Positions 1 through 6,272 of a DNA stretch of 8,965 nt are shown piece by piece. The position numbers and the translations under genes are program-made. How positions within the stretch are numbered: the first letter of the stretch is position 1; each line of letters begins with the position of its first letter. Under the pieces are notes generated by a model. That model was given only the letters and a program-made list of their open reading frames with translations, was not told the origin of the DNA and did not search any database. The stretch comes from Gammaproteobacteria bacterium. GTDB taxonomy: Bacteria; Pseudomonadota; Gammaproteobacteria; GCA-002705445; GCA-002716945. Where the stretch lies: NCBI GenBank assembly GCA_002701705.1, contig NZWU01000015.1, forward strand, positions 4,519-13,483, read 5' to 3'.

Positions 1-335
1 TTGTCAATTTTAGCTGCACATATAAAATCATTTTCTGATAGTCCATTAATTGCATAAGTATAATATGTAACTTTAGCATTATTATAGGCAAAAGTAATTT
101 CTGGGTGATGATCCTCTTGATGAGAGACCCATATTATAAGATTGATTAATGATGTTATTTCATAATAATTTTTTAATTTATATTCCCGGTATATTTTTTT
201 GTTATCTTTTGTTAGTTGCCATTGATCATTTAATTGTTTAAGAAAATCACTAGATTGTTTTTTATTGAGTGGATCTAGACCTCCTTCGCAAGGCACACAC
301 TTCTTTTGTGATAAATTTTGATTTTTATTGACCAT
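1..335 (-). CDS. Pterin-4a-carbinolamine dehydratase (partial, C-terminus cut by window edge)
   Basis: Read on the minus strand from ATG at 335 to the window edge: 111 complete codons, so only a few C-terminal residues should be missing. The family dehydrates 4a-hydroxytetrahydropterin to quinonoid dihydropterin in the cytoplasm, recycling the cofactor of aromatic amino acid hydroxylases; in bacteria without such a hydroxylase its role is unclear. Seen here: the N-terminal C-x-x-C-E-G-G segment (residues 13-19) typical of proteobacterial members, the active-site H-x3-H-H-P motif (His72, His76, His77, Pro78), and the C-terminal GLSENDFICAAKID block (98-111). The third conserved histidine, expected after Thr93, is tyrosine here (codon TAT, bases 54-56). 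The ATG directly follows the stop of the M48 peptidase gene with no spacer and no Shine-Dalgarno site, which suggests translational coupling. No aromatic amino acid hydroxylase gene is in the window. Family assignment is firm; activity is less certain because of the substitution. Confidence 0.93.
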   Translation of the reverse strand, partial: MVNKNQNLSQKKCVPCEGGLDPLNKKQSSDFLKQLNDQWQLTKDNKKIYREYKLKNYYEITSLINLIIWVSHQEDHHPEITFAYNNAKVTYYTYAINGLSENDFICAAKID

Positions 336-1583
336 TTAAGAATTCAATTTTTTAATTCTTTCAAATACAGTTGGATGTGTATAATAAAAAGCAGCATAAA
401 GTCGATTTGGCTTTAAAATACTTAAATTTTCTTTATAAAGTTTCATTAAAGCTGATATCAAATCATTTTTATTAGAATATTTTTTTGCAAAATTATCGGC
501 TTCATATTCGTTCTTTCTTGAAAAAAAGGTTAATAAAGGGGTTATGAAAAACCCAATTATTGGGAATAGTAGGCTATATGTAATAACCATAGAACTTGGA
601 CTGATAATATTAACACCAACTGCATTAAAGAAGATTTGCATATTTGACAATTTAAACATAATAAAAAAAATAAATAGAGTAAGTATCATATTTATTATTA
701 TTGATTTTAAAATATGTTTTTCTTTATAATGACCAATTTCATGGGCTAAAACAGATGTGATTTCATTGACAGAAAGACTTTCTAGGAGTGTATCAAAGAA
801 AACAATACGTTTATTTTTATGGAAGCCTGTAAAATAAGCATTTGAGTGTTTTGATCTCTTTGAACCATCCATGACATACACATCCTTAATATTAAAATTT
901 ACTTTATTAGTTAATTCGTCTACTGCATTTAAAATATTTTTATCATTAATTTTTTTAAACTTATTAAATAGAGGAGATATTAATGTGGGATATATATATA
1001 AAATCAAGATGTTAAAAATTATAAAAACTAACCACATCAGCGCCCACCAATTTTTTTCAAAATTTACATATAGAAATAAGAAAGATAGAAACAAAAATGA
1101 AATAATCAAGATGGATAAAATAAGAGAGACTATTAAATCTCTTATAAATAATGTTAAAGTCATTTTATTGAAGCCATATTTTTCCTCAATAAAGAAAACC
1201 TTATAATAACTAATGGGGATTCCAATTAGAGTAATCATCAAGAAGAAAGTTAAGAGCGTTAATAATTCTTGATTAATAAAGTTAAAAATAAAACCTTCTG
1301 ATGCATATAAGCTGGTAACAACTAACGATAAATAATCTATCCCTCCACCAAATAAAAACACATAAAGTATCAAAATTTGCACCATTAAGCTAACCATCGA
1401 AATAATAAGCTTATCTATGTTATATAGGTTTGATTTTTCTAAATGCTGTTTATTAAGCTGCAATTTATCTAGTTCAATTTCACTCACCACCATATTTTTT
1501 ATATATTTAATTTGTATAGCATCCAACGCAAATTTTGTTAGAAAATATAAGAGCATTACAAAAAGAATTATAGAATTAGTCAT
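336..1583 (-). CDS. M48 family membrane zinc metallopeptidase, Ste24/CAAX-protease type
   Basis: A 415-residue integral inner-membrane protein close to the usual length of bacterial Ste24-like (M48A) peptidases. About seven hydrophobic segments are visible (roughly residues 4-22, 60-80, 107-128, 150-173, 178-202, 293-310 and 335-355). The zinc site is HEIGH (281-285, with His281 and His285 as ligands and Glu282 catalytic) plus Glu359 in the NEYEAD motif (358-363). Other family blocks are EEKYGFNK (133-140), SKRSKHSNAYFTGF (241-254) and HPTVFERI (403-410). The eukaryotic relatives cleave prenylated CAAX proteins; bacteria lack that prenylation, so a role in membrane-protein quality control is more likely, but the substrate cannot be read from sequence. 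The start is the ATG at 1583, which opens directly into the first membrane helix; no Shine-Dalgarno site precedes it. It is first of a two-gene unit with the pterin dehydratase and is divergent from orn across 44 bases. Confidence 0.93.
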   Translation of the reverse strand: MTNSIILFVMLLYFLTKFALDAIQIKYIKNMVVSEIELDKLQLNKQHLEKSNLYNIDKLIISMVSLMVQILILYVFLFGGGIDYLSLVVTSLYASEGFIFNFINQELLTLLTFFLMITLIGIPISYYKVFFIEEKYGFNKMTLTLFIRDLIVSLILSILIISFLFLSFLFLYVNFEKNWWALMWLVFIIFNILILYIYPTLISPLFNKFKKINDKNILNAVDELTNKVNFNIKDVYVMDGSKRSKHSNAYFTGFHKNKRIVFFDTLLESLSVNEITSVLAHEIGHYKEKHILKSIIINMILTLFIFFIMFKLSNMQIFFNAVGVNIISPSSMVITYSLLFPIIGFFITPLLTFFSRKNEYEADNFAKKYSNKNDLISALMKLYKENLSILKPNRLYAAFYYTHPTVFERIKKLNS

Positions 1584-1604
1584 ATGTTTAGGCGTTAATT
1601 TACA

Positions 1605-1610
1605 TTTATA
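1605..1610 (-). promoter_or_regulatory. Candidate -10 box for the M48 peptidase gene (weak)
   Basis: On the minus strand this reads TATAAA, which would place transcription start about 15 bases before the ATG at 1583. No convincing -35 element stands at the right distance. In sequence this AT-rich such hexamers are common by chance, so the support is only position: the promoter of the two-gene unit should lie in this 44-base spacer or inside the start of orn. Confidence 0.2.
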
Positions 1611-1616
1611 TCCAAA

Positions 1617-1622
1617 TATAAT
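1617..1622 (+). promoter_or_regulatory. Candidate -10 box for orn, implying a leaderless transcript
   Basis: A perfect TATAAT ends five bases before the ATG of orn at 1628. If used, transcription would begin about at the ATG itself, giving a leaderless mRNA, or a six-base leader if the second in-frame ATG at 1634 is the start. A matching -35 is not evident: GTTAAT at 1594-1599 has the right 17-base spacing but is a poor match to TTGACA. There is no Shine-Dalgarno site in the spacer. Confidence 0.35.
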
Positions 1623-1627
1623 ACTCT

Positions 1628-2176
1628 ATGACGATGAAAGATAAAAGCAACTTGATTTGGATTGATCTTGAAATGACAGGATTAGATACACAAATGGATC
1701 ATATAATCGAAATCGCCACAATAGTTACAGACAAGAATTTAAATATTTTAGCTGAGGGACCCCCTTTTGTAATTAATCAACCAAAATCAGTTCTTAATAG
1801 TATGGATGAGTGGAATACTAAGCAGCACAATAGAAGCGGATTATATGAAAAGGTTCTTGAAAGTACAACTAATGAGACACAAGCAGAACAAGGAACACTA
1901 AGATTTTTAGAGCAATTTGCTTTTAAAGGACATTCCCCTATGTGTGGTAATAGCATTTGTCAAGACCGGCGTTTTCTATCACGTTGTATGCCTGAATTAG
2001 AGGCATTCTTTCATTACAGGAATCTTGATGTAAGTTCTATTAAAGAAATAGGAGGACGTTGGTACTATGATGATGTCGCGAATTTCCAAAAAAGTTCAAA
2101 TCATAGAGCACTTGGTGACGTAAGGGATTCAATAGCTGAACTTAGATATTACAGAAAAACAATTTTTAAGATTTAG
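1628..2176 (+). CDS. orn: Oligoribonuclease (DEDDh 3'-5' exoribonuclease)
   Basis: A 182-residue cytoplasmic enzyme, matching the 181-residue E. coli protein in length. Orn degrades 2-5 nucleotide RNAs left by other nucleases, and also the pGpG dinucleotide from cyclic-di-GMP breakdown. All five DEDDh residues are visible: Asp13 and Glu15 in the [10 protein letters not shown] motif, Asp113 in the [12 protein letters not shown] motif, His159 and Asp164 in HRALGD. The Tyr-rich C-terminal helix ELRYYR (171-176) is typical. Two in-frame ATGs at 1628 and 1634 are both possible starts; the first is annotated, and neither has a Shine-Dalgarno site. The gene stands alone on the plus strand, divergent from the M48 peptidase gene, and its last 11 bases overlap the end of the convergent nadB. 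No terminator hairpin is visible at the end. Confidence 0.97.
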   Translation: MTMKDKSNLIWIDLEMTGLDTQMDHIIEIATIVTDKNLNILAEGPPFVINQPKSVLNSMDEWNTKQHNRSGLYEKVLESTTNETQAEQGTLRFLEQFAFKGHSPMCGNSICQDRRFLSRCMPELEAFFHYRNLDVSSIKEIGGRWYYDDVANFQKSSNHRALGDVRDSIAELRYYRKTIFKI

Positions 2177-3794
2177 CAGTTATCAATTCTAAAAAATAAT
2201 CATTTTGTTTTCCTTGAATATAAGTATTTTTTTCAAATTTTTTATTTAACAAAGGATAATCTTCAGAATAGTGTAGACCTCTACTTTCTTTTCTAATTAG
2301 TGCAGATTTAATAATTAGATTTGAGACTTCAATAATATTTCTTAATTCTAGTAAATCCGAAGTTAATTTATGCTTATGGTAATATTCGTTCACTTCATTT
2401 TCAATAATTTTTATCCTTTGTGCAGCTCGGAATAATCGTTTATCTGATCTGACTATACCGACATAACTCCACATAATTTTCCTAAGTTCATCCCAATTAT
2501 GAGAAATTACAATATTTTCTTTAGATTCAGAAACATAGCTATCATCCCATTTAGGAAGTTTATTAATACCATGTGAAAAATTTACATCAGAAATATTTTT
2601 AATATTTTCAGAACATTCTTTTGCCATTACCAAACATTCTAATAATGAGTTACTTGCAAGTCTATTAGCTCCATGAAATCCAGTATGTGCAGCTTCTCCA
2701 ATTACATGTAGCCTTTTGACCTCAGTTTCACCATTGATGTGGGTTTGCACTCCGCCACATGTATAATGTGAAGCTGGTACTACGGGGATTGGCATTCTTG
2801 TAATATCTATTCCTAAACTTAAACATTTTTTATGAATTATGGGGAATCTTTTTTTTATGAATGATGCGGGTTTATGGCTTATATCCAATAGCACATGTGA
2901 GAACCCATATTTTTTCATTTCAAAATCTATTGCTCTAGCTACAATATCCCTTGGCGCAAGTTCTTTTCTTGAATCATATTTATCCATGAAAGAGTCTTTT
3001 TGTGGAGTCAATAGTTTTCCTCCTTCACCACGTAAAGATTCAGATATCAGAAATGATTTGGCATTTGCATGATATAAACATGTGGGATGAAATTGAACAA
3101 ATTCCATGTTCGTGATTTTGCAACCAGCTCTCCAGGCTATTGCGATCCCATCACCTGTAGATGTTTTTGGATTAGAAGTAAATTGGTATAATTTGCTTGC
3201 TCCACCCGTTGCCAATATAACCTTTTTAGATATATATGTTTCGACATATTTTTCTTTCTGATTAAAAACATATGCACCTAAGCATTCTTTCGATTTTCCA
3301 GTATTTGCTTTTGTTGTTATTAGATCAATTACTTGATGATTTGATATAATATTTATATTCTTTTTTGTTTTTATTTCATTAATTAATTTATTATGAATAA
3401 CTTTTCCAGTTTTATCTAAAATATGAAAAATTCTCCTCTCGCTATGACCTCCCTCAAGAGTTAGGTTAATGGAGCCATGATTTTTAGTAAATTTAATATT
3501 TTTTTCTATTAACCAATTTATAGCATTTGGTGCTTCATTTATTATTGTCTCAGCAACATCCTTATTAACAAGACCATGTCCATTTTTTAAAGTGTCATTA
3601 AAATGCTTTTCAAAACTATCAGAGGTAGATGATACAGCAGCTATACCGCCTTGAGCCCATGCAGTGGAACATGCATCAAATTTATCTTTTGTGATTAAGG
3701 TCACTTTAAACTTTTCAGGAAGCATGAGTGCAACAGCCAAACCAGATAAACCAGTTCCTGCAATTAAGATATCTGTTCTTTTAATGGAATTCAT
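2166..3794 (-). CDS. nadB: L-aspartate oxidase
   Basis: A 542-residue FAD enzyme (E. coli NadB is 540) that oxidises L-aspartate to iminoaspartate, the first step of de novo NAD synthesis; NadA then makes quinolinate. Seen: the FAD dinucleotide-binding GTGLSG (13-18), [12 protein letters not shown] (43-54), EGGHSERRI (114-122), ATGGASKLY (195-203), the FAD-domain signature SESLRGEGG (251-259) and the C-terminal [12 protein letters not shown] (375-386). Active-site residues known in the E. coli enzyme have clear counterparts: His236 in FHPT, Arg282 in APRD, His343 in ASHYTCGG, Arg378 in ANRL. The motifs around Arg282 and EGGHSERRI separate it from succinate dehydrogenase subunit A, its close relative. 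The start ATG at 3794 lies seven codons before the FAD motif region and has no Shine-Dalgarno site. It is divergent from rpoE by 61 bases, an arrangement also found in E. coli, and overlaps the end of orn by 11 bases. No nadA or nadC lies in the window. Confidence 0.97.
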   Translation of the reverse strand: MNSIKRTDILIAGTGLSGLAVALMLPEKFKVTLITKDKFDACSTAWAQGGIAAVSSTSDSFEKHFNDTLKNGHGLVNKDVAETIINEAPNAINWLIEKNIKFTKNHGSINLTLEGGHSERRIFHILDKTGKVIHNKLINEIKTKKNINIISNHQVIDLITTKANTGKSKECLGAYVFNQKEKYVETYISKKVILATGGASKLYQFTSNPKTSTGDGIAIAWRAGCKITNMEFVQFHPTCLYHANAKSFLISESLRGEGGKLLTPQKDSFMDKYDSRKELAPRDIVARAIDFEMKKYGFSHVLLDISHKPASFIKKRFPIIHKKCLSLGIDITRMPIPVVPASHYTCGGVQTHINGETEVKRLHVIGEAAHTGFHGANRLASNSLLECLVMAKECSENIKNISDVNFSHGINKLPKWDDSYVSESKENIVISHNWDELRKIMWSYVGIVRSDKRLFRAAQRIKIIENEVNEYYHKHKLTSDLLELRNIIEVSNLIIKSALIRKESRGLHYSEDYPLLNKKFEKNTYIQGKQNDYFLELITAKS

Positions 3795-3855
3795 ATATAG
3801 TAAAATAACATTATTGTATATCTTTGGAAATCTATCATTTTTACGGTAAGTACTT
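3795..3855. promoter_or_regulatory. Divergent nadB / rpoE promoter region
   Basis: This 61-base spacer separates the divergent starts of nadB and rpoE and must hold both promoters unless they lie inside the genes. Possible -10 boxes are TACAAT on the minus strand (3813-3818) for nadB and TATCAT on the plus strand (3833-3838) for rpoE; neither has a good -35. RpoE-type genes are often self-activated from a GAACTT / TCTGA-like promoter; the closest thing here is GGAAAT at 3826-3831 with nothing matching downstream, so no RpoE-dependent promoter is claimed. A weak ribosome-binding stretch GGTAAG (3845-3850) precedes the rpoE ATG by five bases. Confidence 0.4.
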
Positions 3856-4461
3856 ATGAATATTGAAGATGATTTTACGCTGATCAGACAGTGTCTAGAT
3901 GGAAATACTAATTCGTTTGAGATTATTGTAAAAAAATATCAATTAAAAATAATCAATCTGAGCTATAAATATACAAAAAACTATGCTGATGCTGAAGAAG
4001 TCGCTCAGCAATCTTTTCTTCGTGCTTTCAACTCTCTTGATAAATTCAGGTTTGAGAGCCAATTTTCCACCTGGATGCATAGAATTACGGTAAATTGTGC
4101 ACTAAATTACATCAATTCCAAAGAAAAAATGAAAGAAAAGGAAACTATTTCAATTGATTCTGGTCATAGTAGTAAGCAGGAAGATTTTGGAAATATGGAA
4201 ATTCAGATTCCTGCCGGTGTAAACGCAGAAACCCCATATAATCATTACAATATGGAGGAGCTAGCGGGGCACACGGAAAAAGTTTATAATTCATTACCAG
4301 AGGAACTTAAATTGGTGATAAAGTTGAGGGAAATTGAAAACATGAGCTATGATGAGATTTCATTAAAAACAGGTATGCCGATAGGCACTGTTAGATCGAG
4401 ATTACATAGAGCAAGAGAAATATTGATTGATTCATTGAAGGATTATTTGCCAGATGAGTAA
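3856..4461 (+). CDS. rpoE: RNA polymerase sigma factor RpoE (ECF sigma-E)
   Basis: A 201-residue extracytoplasmic-function sigma factor (E. coli RpoE is 191), directing RNA polymerase to envelope-stress genes. Region 2 spans about residues 10-90, with the core-binding and -10 recognition block ADAEEVAQQSFLRAF (44-58) and FSTWMHRITVN (70-80). A linker of about 45 residues follows, then region 4 (about 140-193), whose helix-turn-helix (163-187) contains MSYDEISLKTGMPIGTVRSR and binds the -35 element. The motif set fits the RpoE/AlgU group rather than metal-response or iron-starvation sigma factors. Its stop overlaps the start of the anti-sigma gene by eight bases, so the two are probably translated together to keep a fixed ratio. 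Context with the anti-sigma factor and HtrA protease supports the sigma-E role strongly. Confidence 0.96.
   Translation: MNIEDDFTLIRQCLDGNTNSFEIIVKKYQLKIINLSYKYTKNYADAEEVAQQSFLRAFNSLDKFRFESQFSTWMHRITVNCALNYINSKEKMKEKETISIDSGHSSKQEDFGNMEIQIPAGVNAETPYNHYNMEELAGHTEKVYNSLPEELKLVIKLREIENMSYDEISLKTGMPIGTVRSRLHRAREILIDSLKDYLPDE
4437..4442 (+). promoter_or_regulatory. Shine-Dalgarno site for the rseA-like gene
   Basis: GAAGGA, containing the anti-16S match AAGGA, lies inside the rpoE coding region 11 bases before the ATG at 4454. The spacing is slightly long. It is the best ribosome-binding match in the window and supports the choice of 4454 as the start. Confidence 0.45.
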
Positions 4462-4816
4462 GAACAACATAAAAGATATAGAGATTTTATATTTTATCAA
4501 GTCTTTCTTAAAAAAGGACTTTCCTAGATTTATGCCAAAAGATTTTTCATCTAAAATAATGAAAAAAATTAATGATCAGCCAAGAACTACATACTTTCAA
4601 TTTTTTACAAGACTTGCAATTGCATCCTCTTTTGCTGTTGTTACATTAATATTGGTTCAGGTGATGACTATTGATAATTATAATTATACGAATACAACAA
4701 TTTCTAAAACAAAAATAAAGGCGCCGACATACAATACGTCCAATCAGCAATTAGATAGCAAATGTAAAGACCATAATAATAAAAAAGCTGATTTGGATGA
4801 TAAGAAATGCGAATAA
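4454..4816 (+). CDS. rseA: Probable RseA/MucA-like anti-sigma-E factor (short, divergent)
   Basis: A 120-residue single-pass membrane protein. About 50 cytoplasmic residues come first, rich in Lys and Phe, followed by one transmembrane helix (about 52-73) and a periplasmic tail of about 47 residues that is rich in Asn, Lys and Thr and holds two cysteines (Cys104, Cys119). In the known system RseA holds RpoE at the inner membrane until DegS and RseP cut it under envelope stress. Direct sequence recognition is weak: I see topology and position rather than a clear RseA domain, and E. coli RseA is much longer (216 residues). Position is the main evidence, since it overlaps rpoE by eight bases and the HtrA gene by ten. 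Inhibition of RpoE is therefore inference, though a likely one. The helix contains small residues (Ala55, Ala57, Ser58, Ser59, Ala61) of the kind site-2 proteases favour. Confidence 0.72.
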   Translation: MSKNNIKDIEILYFIKSFLKKDFPRFMPKDFSSKIMKKINDQPRTTYFQFFTRLAIASSFAVVTLILVQVMTIDNYNYTNTTISKTKIKAPTYNTSNQQLDSKCKDHNNKKADLDDKKCE

Positions 4817-6234
4817 TATCAACTGCCACTCATATATTAAATTCTTTCAAATTAATATTCTTTTTTTCATTGGTGTTTATATGGAATAATGTCTATGCTC
4901 AAAACAATCTTCCTGATTTCACATCTGTAGTTGAAAAAAATATACCTGCTGTAGTAATAGTTAACGCAACAAAAAACATACAAAGTAATTTCAATAATTC
5001 TCCATTTAATTCGCCAGAAGTACCAAAAGATTTAAGAGATTATTTTGGAAGGTTTTTTGATCCTAAAAATAATAATAACCAAATTGACAGACAAGTCCCA
5101 TCTTTTGGTTCAGGTTTCATATTAACCAATGACGGATATATTATGACAAATAATCATGTAGTAAGTAATTCTGATGAAATTTTAATTACTTTAAGCGATC
5201 AATCTGTATTAGAAGCAACTTTAATAGGTTCAGACTCACGCAGTGATTTAGCTCTTCTCAAAGTTGATGGACGGAATTTACCAACAGTGTCTATTGGTAC
5301 AACTAAAAATTTAAAAGTTGGAGAATGGGTTTTAGCAATTGGTTCTCCGTTTGGATTTGATCACACAGTTACCGCAGGCATAGTTAGTGGTAAACAACGA
5401 AAATTACCCAATGAAAGCTATGTTCCCTACATACAAACTGATGTAGCAATTAATCCAGGCAATTCAGGAGGGCCATTATTTAATCTTGATGGAGATGTAG
5501 TTGGTGTGAACGCACAAATATACAGTAGAACAGGTGGTTTTATGGGAGTATCTTTTGCTATACCTTCTGAAACCATGTTAGATGTTTTTAGTCAACTTAA
5601 AGATTCTGGTAAAGTTAGCAGAGGCTGGTTAGGTGTTTTTATTCAAGAGGTTGATAAAAATTTAGCAAAAAGTTTTGGCATGAAAAAACCAATGGGTGCT
5701 GTTGTAGCAAAAGTTTTAAAAGATGGCCCTGCGAGTAAGTCTGGATTAAAGCAAGGTGATATTATACTGAAATTTGATGGGAAGACTATCAAGAAGTCAG
5801 GTGACTTACCTCCTATGGTTGGCATGTCTAAGATTAATAGCAGTGTAAAAGTAGAGATATTAAGAAACAAACAAACTTTTACCAAACTTGTGCGTATTGA
5901 AGAATTACCAACTGAAGAAAATATTGCTAGTATACAACAGCAAAAAATTAATAAAACCCAAATTTCTGGTATCACAGTCAGCAATATAAATGAAGGAGTT
6001 AAACGTGATTTAAATATCTATGGTGGAGTGAAAATTGATAGTGTCACAGCAGAACAATCTAATAATTCTGGAATAAAAATCAATGATATAGTTACACACA
6101 TCAACAATAAGCCTATTTATAACACGAAAGATTTTCAAAATAAAATACAGGAAATTGGCGTAGATAATTATGCTAATTTTTTAATCTATAGAAACTCCAA
6201 CCCACTATACCTCGCAATTAAAATTTCTAAATGA
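4807..6234 (+). CDS. mucD: Periplasmic serine protease, HtrA family (DegP/DegQ/MucD)
   Basis: A 475-residue exported protease and chaperone (E. coli DegP is 474) that degrades misfolded periplasmic and outer-membrane proteins. An N-terminal signal peptide is visible: basic start, hydrophobic core about residues 16-29, probable cleavage after Val-Tyr-Ala (Ala31/Gln32). The trypsin-like domain (about 33-265) has the full triad: His117 in TNNHVV, Asp147 in SRSDLALL, Ser220 in NPGNSGGP. Two PDZ domains follow: PDZ1 about 270-365, with the GWLGV start, and a more divergent PDZ2 about 385-472. The loop before the His domain is Asn-rich (KNNNNQ, 87-92). The start at 4807 lies inside the anti-sigma gene (ten-base overlap) and gives a proper signal peptide; only a weak GGA precedes it by nine bases. 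Its place behind rpoE and the anti-sigma gene fits a sigma-E effector. MucD is used because of this operon position; DegQ or DegP would describe the same family. Confidence 0.95.
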   Translation: MRIISTATHILNSFKLIFFFSLVFIWNNVYAQNNLPDFTSVVEKNIPAVVIVNATKNIQSNFNNSPFNSPEVPKDLRDYFGRFFDPKNNNNQIDRQVPSFGSGFILTNDGYIMTNNHVVSNSDEILITLSDQSVLEATLIGSDSRSDLALLKVDGRNLPTVSIGTTKNLKVGEWVLAIGSPFGFDHTVTAGIVSGKQRKLPNESYVPYIQTDVAINPGNSGGPLFNLDGDVVGVNAQIYSRTGGFMGVSFAIPSETMLDVFSQLKDSGKVSRGWLGVFIQEVDKNLAKSFGMKKPMGAVVAKVLKDGPASKSGLKQGDIILKFDGKTIKKSGDLPPMVGMSKINSSVKVEILRNKQTFTKLVRIEELPTEENIASIQQQKINKTQISGITVSNINEGVKRDLNIYGGVKIDSVTAEQSNNSGIKINDIVTHINNKPIYNTKDFQNKIQEIGVDNYANFLIYRNSNPLYLAIKISK

Positions 6235-6262
6235 TTGATGTTTCTTTACTCTAAGCTATTAT
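6235..6262 (+). promoter_or_regulatory. Candidate sigma-70 promoter for lepA-lepB-rnc
   Basis: TTGATG (6235-6240, four of six matches to TTGACA) and TATTAT (6257-6262, five of six matches to TATAAT) are separated by 16 bases. This would start transcription near 6269, only three bases before the lepA ATG, giving an almost leaderless mRNA. It sits exactly in the only gap between mucD and lepA, so lepA-lepB-rnc could be transcribed independently of the stress operon. Chance matches are frequent at this base composition. Confidence 0.35.
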
Positions 6263-6272
6263 ATAGAGTAAA
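6245..6272. repeat. Perfect 9-base inverted repeat overlapping the lepA start codon
   Basis: The left arm TTTACTCTA (6245-6253) and the right arm TAGAGTAAA (6264-6272) are perfectly complementary around a 10-base loop. The right arm contains the only weak Shine-Dalgarno-like bases (GAG, 6266-6268) and the A of the lepA ATG. In an mRNA from upstream, the hairpin would cover the ribosome-binding region; as DNA, the dyad spans the candidate -10 box and could be an operator. It lacks a following T-run and is AT-rich, so a terminator for mucD is less likely. Confidence 0.5.

Noticed and set aside
544..1644. Plus-strand open frames at 544-729, 871-1206 and 1417-1644
   Set aside because: They lie opposite the well-conserved M48 peptidase gene, show no family motif, and are explained by AT-rich antisense sequence.
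2839..3849. Plus-strand open frames at 2839-3072 and 3664-3849
   Set aside because: They are antisense to nadB, whose motifs run through both stretches; the second also only reaches into the spacer before rpoE.
3826..3850. Self-activating sigma-E promoter before rpoE (GGAAAT as -35)
   Set aside because: No -10 element resembling TCTGA/TCAAA lies at 15-17 bases, and the -35 lacks the AACTT core.
6245..6272. Rho-independent terminator after mucD
   Set aside because: The stem is AT-rich (two G/C pairs in nine) and no T-run follows; the right arm merges into the lepA start.
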